A stretch of DNA of 64,000 bases from a bacterium (GTDB taxonomy: Bacteria; Planctomycetota; Planctomycetia; Planctomycetales; Planctomycetaceae), in the NCBI GenBank assembly GCA_016125225.1, contig WGME01000001.1:62001-126000 (forward strand), read 5' to 3'. Shown in pieces: positions 1 to 8,550 of this stretch (position 1 is the stretch's first letter; every line of letters starts with the position of its first letter). Made by a program: the position numbers and the translations under genes. The notes beneath the pieces are model-generated. The model was not told the origin of the DNA, ran no database searches, and worked only from the letters and a program-made list of their open reading frames with translations.

Positions 1-3000
1 GCCACCACCCTGACCACCCAACTGCTGGTTACCACCCTGTCCGGTGTTACCACCGGTGGTGCCACCACCCGCGAAGGAGAACGTGAAGACGTCGGTCACG
101 TTGGTGAAGTTCGGGAGCACGGTCAGTCGTACAAACCGGCGATCCGCTGAGATGACCGCCTGCACCGACAGGAAGATCCCGTCAGGCACGAACTGAATGA
201 TCGGTTGGAAACCAATCGAGTTGAAACCGACCGTCGGAATCAGGCTGATCACGAAGGGGCGGGTCACCGAGCTTTGAACCGTAGCAAACTGACCATTGAA
301 CAGAGTCACCTTCGGAGCGAACATCAGGTTCGATCGTGAATCCCCCTGAGCCGCCTGGATGAAGAAGAAGGCTTCAATGTCGCTCAGAATTGCCAGACCA
401 ATCTGAGCCCCGGCGTTCGGTTGGAAGCCCCCGAAGGTGGGGACACCCACTTCAAACGAACCTTGCCGGAAAGGCACATCGAGGTCTTGGCTGAAGGTTT
501 CCGGAGCCGTCATCCCCACCACGGTGTTGCTGGGATATCGGTCGCGGTTCTGCAGAGTTCGGTTAGGTCCCGCCGTAAAGAAGGAACTCGTCGAACCTTG
601 CTGGTTCTGTTGGCCCTGCTGGTTCTGCTGACCACCTTGTTGGCCCTGTTGGTTCTGGCCCTGCGTGCTCGTACCGTTCGCACCAGCCTGAGGCACCAGC
701 ACCGAACCGAAGGGCAACAGCGGCAAGCCGTTGTTATCCGTATCAGGACCACCCACGCTGTCCTGAATGTTGAAGTCGAAGTCGATACCAATTCGCTCGA
801 AGAAGCGGTCGGCAACTGTCACGAACCGGACTTCGATGGCCACCTGCAAGTCTTGCAGACGACGCAACTGTTCGAGCAGGTCAGCGATTTCTTCATGCAC
901 CTTCTGAGTCTGACGAATCACCAAACTCAACGTGGTTTCATACTGACGGATGGTTGCCGGACCACCGACTTCCGCCCAGGTATCCGGGGCAACGGTCGTG
1001 GTGATCAGATCGACCAGAGTGTCAAAGTCAACCGTCGGGCTGGCTCCACCCATGCGTTCCGATCCCGTCAGTCCCGCCATGGCGTCTAACGAATTCGGAC
1101 CCACCTGAGCAAACGGCTGGCCACCGGGCACGCTGAACTGGCCGCCACCAAGTGCGGGATTCGCTCCACCACCGATGCTGGTCACACCGAACGGGTTGCC
1201 CATGGTCGGGGCGAAGTTGGGAATCGGAATCACCAGATCGGCTACCGGGTAACTCGCGATCACGAGTTCGCCCTGCTGACGCATGCGGCTGGTGATCTTC
1301 AGTACTTCGTCCTGAACCATGTAACCCAGGCGATACTGTTCCAGCATCAGGTTCAACGCCGAGCGAACGGTAATGCCTTCCACATCGATGGTCACCGGCA
1401 CGCTGGGCAAAGCCCCTTCTTCTTCCAGTCCGAGCTTATCGAACACGAAGTTGAAATCGGCCAGGGTCGCAATCTTCTGCATCACTTCGGTCAAGGGGAC
1501 GTTGTCTTCATGCAGCGAGATGCGACGGTTGAGGCTTTCTTCGATCTTGATTTCCGCTTCGCTGCGAACACGGGTATCGGCCCCGTATTTGCCTTTGCGG
1601 CGTTTGTTGATTGCATCCCATTCGGTACCGAAGGCCAGCGGGTTTTCATCGCCCACAGTCACCACGGCCGCCCATTCGACGTCGTCCAATTGATTGATGA
1701 ACGACTCTTCCTTGGCCAGCTTGAGATTCTCATTATTTTCCACGCGGCGGCTGATGCGGGATTTCCAGAACATGGTCACCGCTGCGGGATTCTTCGGGTC
1801 GAGTTCCTGGGCCTTCTTCGCCACAACTTCCGCTTCTGCAAACCGCTTCTGCTGCATGAGCGTGTTGTACTCATCGACGAGCGTCACGAATTCCTGCTCG
1901 ACACGAATCTTGTTCATCCGATCGCGTTCCAGACTGGCCAGAACTTCGGTGTTCTTGGCCTTCTGATCGAGATTCGGTTTCTGCCGCATGATTTCGTTCT
2001 GCAGCGAACCATGGGTCTTCTGCAACGACCGCAGCAACGCAGCGGTGGCGTCTTCACCCAACTCAGCCCCTTCGACCGAGGCAATCGCCTGATCGATAAT
2101 CTGCAGAGCCTGTTCCGGATCGCTTTCCCGAAGACGCTCGGCCCGGAAGATCGCATTCAGCGTTTCCGTGCGGAGACGGTCAAACTTCACGGCGTGCTGT
2201 TGTTCCACCATGTCGATGGGGCTGGGTTCTTCGTACGGAGCGACTTCGGCCGGAGCCAAGTCGGGAGCACCCAGATCATTCTGAGCCACCTGATTGTTGG
2301 TCAACTCGATCTTGGAGCCAGCTCGCGGAGCCAGTTCACGCAGGTAATCCTGCATCCGCTGGGTCCGGAACGGGTCGAGACGTTGGCCGGTCTGCTTGGC
2401 AGCCAGGAACGACTGGAAGGCGGCGTCACGATTGCCCCGGCTCAACTGAGCCATGCCCTGATTGTAGTATTCGTTGGCAGACAATCCCGTAGGAGCCACA
2501 ACGGCAGCTTCCGGAGCGTCATATTCGAATGAGACTCCCTGGCGAACCGGGCTATCCGTTTGCGGGCGGGAACCACCAGTGAAGGTCATCGCGGGAGCGA
2601 CATCGTTGCCGAAAGAAGCATCAGCAGTTTGGACGCCACCAGTCGGCATCGAACGTGGCCCGTTTTGTGCAAGGTTGCCCGCCTGAGCCTTTTCGATTTC
2701 GGTCATGGCCAGTTCGGGGCGGTCATCGAAGACACCGTAGGCCACTTCGAGTTGTTCCGCAGCGGCCAGCTTCGCTTTCGCTTCATCCAGCTTGCCTTGG
2801 GCCATTAACTGGCGAGCTTCCTGCATCAACTTAGCAGCTTCAGCCCGCGGAGTGGCAGGTGTGCTGTTGCTGGCGACTTCGGCTGAGGGAAATTCTGGAG
2901 CCCCGGCTGCCGGAGCGGCAGTGTTGTTGGTTAGTGGTGTCGTCGGCATCAACTTCGGTTCCGGACCACGAGCGGCAGTCCGAGCGATGTCAGCCAGAAC

Positions 3001-4509
3001 GATTTCCGGACGGTCATCAAACAGACCATACGGGGCTTTCAACCGTTCGGCTTCGATGGCCAGTTGACGGGCTTCATCCACGCGGCCTTCCGCCAAGGCG
3101 GCCCGCGATTTGGCCAACAGATCTTTGGCTTCCTGCTTTACATTGGCCGGGGCAGCGGGAGCTGCCGGGGCAAAGTCTGCATTGTTCGCTTTAGGATCGA
3201 CTTTGGCGAACGGGTCAGCGGCAGGAGACTGCTGAGCAATGTTCGATGCGGCCATATTGGCAGCGATGTCAGCCAGAACAATTTCCGGGCGATCATCGAA
3301 CAGCTTGTAAGCCACGTCCATCTTCTGGACTTGTTCGGCCTTCTGCTGAGCGGCAGCATAGTTGCCGCTCTTGATGTCTTCTCGTGCCAGGGCCAACAGA
3401 CGCGTGGCATCGGTCTTGGCCGAGTTGCCCACGACATTCGCCTTCGGCATGGCGGGGGCGGCTTGCGGCTGTGCGGCTGCTGCTTCCACTTCATCCAGGT
3501 TAACGGTGAAGTCGACAACCTGCTGCTGAGCCGGAGCATTCACTGGAGCGTTCGGAGAGAACGTCTTGGTATCACCGCGACGATCGAGTTCCGCAATCAC
3601 CAGTTCCGGACGATCATCGAAGAGGTCGTAAACGACATCGAATTCATCGGCCTGCATGGCTTTGCGGCGAGCATCGGCAAAGCGACCGGCTTTCATGTCC
3701 ATGCGAGCCGACTGCACCAGCACCAACGCCTGCTGCTTCATCGCTTCCGGCGACACAGCCGTAACGGGCGCATTTGTGGCGCGAGCCGGGGCCGTGGCTT
3801 CGACCAACTCGATATTCGAGCCCAGGTCGACACCATTGGCGGTTTGAATCGTGTTGGTTTCAAAGGCCCATTCGGGCATGGCCTCTGCAGCCGCCGGCTT
3901 CGCAGCCAGGCTGGTGATGGGCTTACCCGATTTCAATTGCGCCAGAAACTGATCCGGCGTTAATTCATTCTTGGCGAAAGTGATTTTCGCGGCCTTGGCA
4001 ATCTGCTGGGCCTGCTGAGCCAGCTTGAAGGCTTCTTCGCGCTGTCCTGCTTTGGCTGCCGCCAATGCCTGATCAAGCAGACGCTCGACCCGGGTTCGCA
4101 TGACATCATTCGAAGGCACACGGGCTGCTGGCGCCGCTGACAGTTCGGGATCAAACGCGAACGGATCAGCATCCGGCGATTGAGCCCGGGCACCTACGCC
4201 GCCAGTGGCCAGTTGGGCCATCTTCAGTTGCGTGCGGGCCAGGTACTCTTCCGCTTGTCGGCGATCAGCGATCGACAAGCCGGTGGTTGAGGCCGTGGCC
4301 TCTTCCAACAGGCTGACAGCCTGATCGTAACGACCACGGAGATACATCTCCTTGCCGCGGCGATAGGCCTCACGAGGAGTAAGTTGGGCCTGTCCGCCCA
4401 CAACCTCCACACCCGCTTTCAGAGTATGGTCGTCGTGTTGCCAGTTGGTTAATCGCACCACGGCGATCAACAGGCACGTTCCACCGATCAGTCCAATGAT
4501 CCTACCCAA
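1..4509 (-). CDS. Type II/III secretion-type secretin, very long, partial
   Basis: Likely outer-membrane secretin of a type II/IV-pilus-like system; the 1503 visible residues lack the C-terminus because the gene runs off the left edge. The start is a TTG at 4509-4507 behind GGAGGAGGGAG. Residues 2-17 form a hydrophobic anchor or signal, followed by a TPR-like segment (motif AYRRGKEMYLRGRYDQA). Four spaced repeats around the core FDDRPE follow (plus-strand 3604-3633, about 3283-3312, 3004-3033, 2713-2742). A secretin N-type domain (VEGITVRSALNLMLEQYRLG) lies near 1350-1450, then a Gln/Gly/Asn-rich insert (598-663) and the secretin barrel, ending with VRLTVLPNFTN and a Gly/Gln-rich stretch at the edge. 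Secretin identity is from motif memory of planctomycete homologues; the transported substrate is unknown. Divergent from the DUF3299 genes. Confidence 0.82.
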   Translation of the reverse strand, partial: MGRIIGLIGGTCLLIAVVRLTNWQHDDHTLKAGVEVVGGQAQLTPREAYRRGKEMYLRGRYDQAVSLLEEATASTTGLSIADRRQAEEYLARTQLKMAQLATGGVGARAQSPDADPFAFDPELSAAPAARVPSNDVMRTRVERLLDQALAAAKAGQREEAFKLAQQAQQIAKAAKITFAKNELTPDQFLAQLKSGKPITSLAAKPAAAEAMPEWAFETNTIQTANGVDLGSNIELVEATAPARATNAPVTAVSPEAMKQQALVLVQSARMDMKAGRFADARRKAMQADEFDVVYDLFDDRPELVIAELDRRGDTKTFSPNAPVNAPAQQQVVDFTVNLDEVEAAAAQPQAAPAMPKANVVGNSAKTDATRLLALAREDIKSGNYAAAQQKAEQVQKMDVAYKLFDDRPEIVLADIAANMAASNIAQQSPAADPFAKVDPKANNADFAPAAPAAPANVKQEAKDLLAKSRAALAEGRVDEARQLAIEAERLKAPYGLFDDRPEIVLADIARTAARGPEPKLMPTTPLTNNTAAPAAGAPEFPSAEVASNSTPATPRAEAAKLMQEARQLMAQGKLDEAKAKLAAAEQLEVAYGVFDDRPELAMTEIEKAQAGNLAQNGPRSMPTGGVQTADASFGNDVAPAMTFTGGSRPQTDSPVRQGVSFEYDAPEAAVVAPTGLSANEYYNQGMAQLSRGNRDAAFQSFLAAKQTGQRLDPFRTQRMQDYLRELAPRAGSKIELTNNQVAQNDLGAPDLAPAEVAPYEEPSPIDMVEQQHAVKFDRLRTETLNAIFRAERLRESDPEQALQIIDQAIASVEGAELGEDATAALLRSLQKTHGSLQNEIMRQKPNLDQKAKNTEVLASLERDRMNKIRVEQEFVTLVDEYNTLMQQKRFAEAEVVAKKAQELDPKNPAAVTMFWKSRISRRVENNENLKLAKEESFINQLDDVEWAAVVTVGDENPLAFGTEWDAINKRRKGKYGADTRVRSEAEIKIEESLNRRISLHEDNVPLTEVMQKIATLADFNFVFDKLGLEEEGALPSVPVTIDVEGITVRSALNLMLEQYRLGYMVQDEVLKITSRMRQQGELVIASYPVADLVIPIPNFAPTMGNPFGVTSIGGGANPALGGGQFSVPGGQPFAQVGPNSLDAMAGLTGSERMGGASPTVDFDTLVDLITTTVAPDTWAEVGGPATIRQYETTLSLVIRQTQKVHEEIADLLEQLRRLQDLQVAIEVRFVTVADRFFERIGIDFDFNIQDSVGGPDTDNNGLPLLPFGSVLVPQAGANGTSTQGQNQQGQQGGQQNQQGQQNQQGSTSSFFTAGPNRTLQNRDRYPSNTVVGMTAPETFSQDLDVPFRQGSFEVGVPTFGGFQPNAGAQIGLAILSDIEAFFFIQAAQGDSRSNLMFAPKVTLFNGQFATVQSSVTRPFVISLIPTVGFNSIGFQPIIQFVPDGIFLSVQAVISADRRFVRLTVLPNFTNVTDVFTFSFAGGGTTGGNTGQGGNQQLGGQGGG

Positions 4510-5253
4510 GGTAACTCCCTCCTCCAGGTCCAGGGTTTCCGAGATGTGCCCGAGTGACCTTCCGTGTCCGTGTCGTTCGTACGGTCTTGTCCGAGTGATC
4601 GTGGCCTGCGAGCCTCTCTTCATCCCTGCGGATGACGATCGCTCGGCTAGGATCGACGATTGACGTAGGACCAGGTCCGAGCTGCAGACAACCCCTGCCT
4701 GTACTCGTCCCCGACCTGCTCAAGGTTCCCCAAATACTGACGTGACTTCATCGGGAGATCCGAAGAGCGGCGGAGTGATATGACAGCCGTCGCAATGGGT
4801 CAAGATGGCTCACCCCACCGGATCGGAGAGAATTCCTATTTTTCGGCGAGGTCGACCTGTTCCGGCAATCCCTGCCGAGCCGATGACAATCGCGCCTGCC
4901 AAACCAGGCAGGCTGCGAAAAGAATTCGGGGGCATTACGGTCTTCTCGAGTTTCCACCGTTGTTGCGCCCGACAATTTTCAACCGGATATTTTCCGTATC
5001 ACATTTTCTGATAATAGGTTATGAGTCTTGAAGCAAACTCGGCTAGCTGCGGAATTCCCCGGAGATCAATCTCGCTCTCGGCCAGAATCTGGTGCCGGGT
5101 TCAATTCTTCCCGAGATTTGCCAACTGACTTACCGACGCTTCCGTAGTAAAATGTTGTAGTGGAGGTGGTCCCCGCTGTGGATATGCCTTCCGAGCCGAA
5201 AACCATTTACGTAACTCGCACAACGTCAATTGCTTGCGACAAAAGGCTGCAGC
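4510..5253. other. Divergent intergenic region (744 bp)
   Basis: This gap separates the minus-strand secretin from the plus-strand DUF3299 gene. No convincing gene is seen: the short ORFs here have no family signature. It holds a perfect 7-bp hairpin GCCTGCC-aaacca-GGCAGGC at 4894-4913 and an AT-rich block at about 4978-5026 with a possible plus-strand -10 GATAAT at 5010-5015, but no good -35 pairs with it. Promoters for both genes should be here, yet none can be named with confidence. Confidence 0.5.
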
Positions 5254-5958
5254 ATGGCCAGTACCGCGACGCTGATCGATTTTCCCACCGAGACCAGCCC
5301 GAATGAGTTTCAGTATCGCCCGGTGCCACCTTTGGTTCCGGTGAGTGCCGCGTTCATTTTGCTCTCCATCACGGCATTCATGTGGGACATGTTGGTGATC
5401 GTGCCTGTCATCGGTTGCGTGCTGGCATTCCTCGCATGGCGGCAAGTGGCCCGGTCGCCGCAGTTCTATTCCGGGGGAATCGCCGCCCGCGTGATCTTCA
5501 GTATCCTGGTGATCATGGCTGTCGGTGCGAGCAGCCTGCATGCCTACTCGTTCGCCACGGAAGTTCCCGAAGGCTTTGAACGGGTGAGCTTTGCGACCGA
5601 CATCTCCGAAAAAGGCTTCGTCGTCGACGAAGGCAAGATGGGGTTGCATCCCGATGTGCAGAAGCTCACTGATCAACCCGTGTTCCTGAAGGGGTATATG
5701 TACCCCACTAAGCAGACGCACGATCTGGAAACATTTGTTCTCTGCAAAGACAGTGGCGACTGCTGCTTCGGCGGGCAACCGAAGGTGACCGATATGATTT
5801 ATGTCGAGATGGCTAAAGGGAAACTGGTCCATCATCGCACGGGATTGGTCGCGGTGGCAGGCACCTTCAAAGCCACACCCACGCTCGATCCCACTGGACT
5901 GAATCCGGTGTATAAGCTGGAATGTGAGTTCTTCAGCGGAGCCAAGACGTCCTACTGA
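5254..5958 (+). CDS. Membrane-anchored DUF3299-like protein
   Basis: A 234-residue protein of unknown function. The N-terminal 100 residues hold about three hydrophobic segments (roughly 26-43, 46-62, 79-97), and the first two resemble the DUF4190-type hairpin. The extracytoplasmic part carries FLKGYMYPT (about 145-152) and [16 protein letters not shown] (about 169-184), the pattern I associate with DUF3299. The same motifs occur in the next gene, so the two are paralogues. The ATG at 5254 is preferred over the TTG at 5230 because the protein then begins MASTATL with AAGG upstream. The paired Cys (CC) could bind metal or be redox-active, but this is inference only. Confidence 0.72.
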   Translation: MASTATLIDFPTETSPNEFQYRPVPPLVPVSAAFILLSITAFMWDMLVIVPVIGCVLAFLAWRQVARSPQFYSGGIAARVIFSILVIMAVGASSLHAYSFATEVPEGFERVSFATDISEKGFVVDEGKMGLHPDVQKLTDQPVFLKGYMYPTKQTHDLETFVLCKDSGDCCFGGQPKVTDMIYVEMAKGKLVHHRTGLVAVAGTFKATPTLDPTGLNPVYKLECEFFSGAKTSY

Positions 5959-6019
5959 GAATGGCGACCGCTGGACGCGCTCTGCAGGAAATCGTTCTTT
6001 GGCCATCAAGGGAGCCGAC

Positions 6020-6868
6020 ATGCGACAATGTTCATTCCTCGCCTGGACCGGTTCCCTCGCGCTTCTGCTGGTTGGATGTAATGCCAGCTCATCGACGAGT
6101 GAGTTTCGCACGTATGACCAACTGCTGACCCAGGAATCGAAAGAGACGCCCTCTCCGTCTACAGATGCGGTGCCAACTGAATCTGAACCTGTTGCCGCGG
6201 AATCCACTGGGACAGAGACCGCTGGAAACGATGTCAACGAAGGGTCTCGCGAGACCGAGATCGCTGCCGAGATTCCCGCCTCGGCCTTGGCACCACTGAA
6301 TCTCGTCGATGGCACATCGGCCGGCGAGATTTTGAACGTGGTCGCTAAGTCGGCTCCCACAACCGATATGCCCGCCGTCAACACGAATGATCCCTCGGCA
6401 TTGCCTGTGATCACGGTCAAACCGGGCGGCATTCAAGTTCTGGTACCCGACAAGAACTTCAAGCATGAAGGCCGCGATCAGGCATTGCGGGTCTCTTACG
6501 ATGACCTCGACCTGCTCAAAGTGCTCAACATGGAGCCGGTGCCCGACGATGCCACCAAGTACTTTCCGGAATGGCTGCAGCAACTGCATGGCCAGAAGGT
6601 GCGTATTCGTGGCTTCATGTATCCGACCTTTGAATCGTCAGGCATCGAACAGTTCGTGCTGGCCCGCGACAATCAGATTTGCTGCTTCGGCCGCGATCCC
6701 AAAGTTTACGACCTGATCTCCGTGACGCTGCAGCCAAACAAACCAACGGACTACATTCCTAACCGACCGTTCGATGTCGTGGGCACGTTCCACATCGATC
6801 TGCTGGCCGAAGGGGGCAAGCCGCTCGGTCTCTACTGGCTGGAAGATGCCCAGGTGGTGGACCGCTGA
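6020..6868 (+). CDS. DUF3299-like lipoprotein
   Basis: A 282-residue predicted lipoprotein. The signal peptide ends in LLLVGC with Cys20 as lipidation site, so the ATG at 6020 (GGGAG upstream) is the start rather than the in-frame codon at 5924. A Ser/Thr/Glu-rich linker (about 21-80) leads to a C-terminal domain with [18 protein letters not shown] and [16 protein letters not shown]. These match GYMYPT and [11 protein letters not shown] in the preceding membrane protein. The gene follows 61 bp downstream and probably shares its transcript. The function is unknown; a two-part membrane/lipoprotein system is an inference from the pairing. Confidence 0.75.
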   Translation: MRQCSFLAWTGSLALLLVGCNASSSTSEFRTYDQLLTQESKETPSPSTDAVPTESEPVAAESTGTETAGNDVNEGSRETEIAAEIPASALAPLNLVDGTSAGEILNVVAKSAPTTDMPAVNTNDPSALPVITVKPGGIQVLVPDKNFKHEGRDQALRVSYDDLDLLKVLNMEPVPDDATKYFPEWLQQLHGQKVRIRGFMYPTFESSGIEQFVLARDNQICCFGRDPKVYDLISVTLQPNKPTDYIPNRPFDVVGTFHIDLLAEGGKPLGLYWLEDAQVVDR

Positions 6869-6943
6869 TTTCGGCAGGAATTCATTCGTGTTCCCAGCGG
6901 AGTACGGCTAAACTCGTAGCCGTCTTTCCACTCAGCCGGGAAC

Positions 6944-8401
6944 ATGTCCATGATCGCTTCCTCCCTTCGCCTGCTGGCTTTTAGTCTCGGTTTCGGTACC
7001 GCGTGCATCGGTTGGTCGGCAGAGAAAGCCACCACGGCTCAAGCACAAGCGGCCTTTGATCGCGGAGTGCAGTTCTTCGCGAAGGAGGTGGCGTCGCATG
7101 GGGGGTATGTTTACCTCTACAGTGCCGATTTGACGAAACGCGAAGGCGAAGGGCAGACGACGCGGGATTCGTTATGGGTGCAGCCGCCGGGCACCCCCGC
7201 AGTGGGTGAAGCCTTCGTGATGGCCTATGAACGCACCGGCGATCCGGCCTGCTTAGCCGCGGCACAAGCGGCGGCGGAATGCCTGCTGCAGGGGCAATAT
7301 CGCAGTGGCGGTTGGAACGCGAGCATCGAGTTTGAACTCGCGGAACGTGCCAAGAATGCCTTTCGCACCGATGCCCCGTTACCCAAAAAACGGCAACGCA
7401 ACATCTCGTCCTTTGACGACGACAAATCTCAGTCGGCGTTACGGTTCCTGATGCGGCTTGACCGGGCGATCAAATTCCAGGATCAGCGACTGCACGAGGC
7501 TACCGTGTTCGCACTCGAGAGTGTGCTCAAAGCTCAGTTCCCGAATGGAGCCTGGGCTCAGGTATGGGATGGTCCTGCCGATGCCACGCAGTCAGCGACA
7601 CTCAAAGCCAACTACCCTGCTGACTGGCCACGAAAATACCCTGGCGGCGACTACTGGTGGCATTACACCTTCAACGATCACAATATCAGCAATACCATCG
7701 AAACCCTCTGGCTGGCCGAAGAGATTTACGGCGGCGGTCGCTATGACGCCGCGGCTTTGAAGGCGGGGAACTTCATGGTTCTCGCTCAAATGCCGGAGCC
7801 TCAACCCGCCTGGGCACAACAGTACAACTTCCAGATGCAACCCGTCTGGGCACGAAAGTTTGAACCGGCCGCCATCACCGGGAGCGAATCGCAATCAATT
7901 CTCAAAACGCTGATGGATCTCTATGTCCGCACCGGGGACAAGAAGTTCCTCGAACCGATTCCACGGGCGCTCGACTATCTGCAGCGTTCCGAACTGCCAG
8001 ACGGTCAACTGGCCCGCTTTTATGAATTGCAGACCAACAAGCCGTTATACATGACCCGCACTTACGAACTGACCTACGACGACAGCGACCTGCCCACGCA
8101 TTATGGCTTCAAGGTGACCAGCAAAGTGAAGTACTTGCGGCAACGTTATGACAAGTTGGTGAAGGCGTCGCCCAAGGATCTGGAACGCCAACGCACGGCA
8201 GCCACCAAGCCGCCAGAACGCTCGCAACTGGAATCGCAGGTGGCAAAAATCATCGCTCAACAAGATCGTCGCGGCGCCTGGGTCGAAGCGGGTTCGCTGA
8301 AATATCACGGCAAAAAAGACAACACCCGCGAAGTGATCTCATCGGAAACGTTTATCAAAAACCTGGATGTGTTGAGCCAGTATCTGGCGACGGAGCCGTG
8401 A
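6944..8401 (+). CDS. Secreted pectate lyase-like protein, polysaccharide lyase family 10
   Basis: A 485-residue protein with an N-terminal signal peptide (about 1-25, ending near WSAEKA). It has alpha-toroid-type motifs of PL10 (PelA) pectate lyases: QYRSGGWNASIEFEL, SSFDDDKSQSALRFLMRL, YTFNDHNISNTIETL, FEPAAITGSESQS and YELTYDDSDLPTHYGFKV. The family cleaves polygalacturonate by beta-elimination using calcium and an arginine base; this copy's exact catalytic residues cannot be fixed by eye. The acidic and NDHN motifs are planctomycete variants, so substrate specificity is uncertain. ATG 6944 has GGGA upstream; an ATG at 6950 is also possible. It is followed by a strong bidirectional terminator. 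Confidence 0.82.
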   Translation: MSMIASSLRLLAFSLGFGTACIGWSAEKATTAQAQAAFDRGVQFFAKEVASHGGYVYLYSADLTKREGEGQTTRDSLWVQPPGTPAVGEAFVMAYERTGDPACLAAAQAAAECLLQGQYRSGGWNASIEFELAERAKNAFRTDAPLPKKRQRNISSFDDDKSQSALRFLMRLDRAIKFQDQRLHEATVFALESVLKAQFPNGAWAQVWDGPADATQSATLKANYPADWPRKYPGGDYWWHYTFNDHNISNTIETLWLAEEIYGGGRYDAAALKAGNFMVLAQMPEPQPAWAQQYNFQMQPVWARKFEPAAITGSESQSILKTLMDLYVRTGDKKFLEPIPRALDYLQRSELPDGQLARFYELQTNKPLYMTRTYELTYDDSDLPTHYGFKVTSKVKYLRQRYDKLVKASPKDLERQRTAATKPPERSQLESQVAKIIAQQDRRGAWVEAGSLKYHGKKDNTREVISSETFIKNLDVLSQYLATEP

Positions 8402-8486
8402 TTGACAAGTGGGTGGCATGCCTGAAGGCGCCAAGCCTTTGCTGCTTCAGGGCCTGCCGCTGATTTGACTGCTATAGCAAAAGCAA

Positions 8487-8526
8487 AGAGGCCAGGCATC
8501 GGGTGAGATGTCTGGCCTCTCTTGTT
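8487..8526. terminator. Bidirectional intrinsic terminator
   Basis: A long hairpin with arms AGAGGCCAGGCAT (8487-8499) and ATGTCTGGCCTCT (8508-8520), one mismatch, followed by CTTGTT on the plus strand and CTTTGCTTTT on the minus strand. It lies between the convergent pectate lyase and M56 genes and can end both transcripts. Confidence 0.75.
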
Positions 8527-8550
8527 GATCAGCAGCTTTGGTCGAATTGA

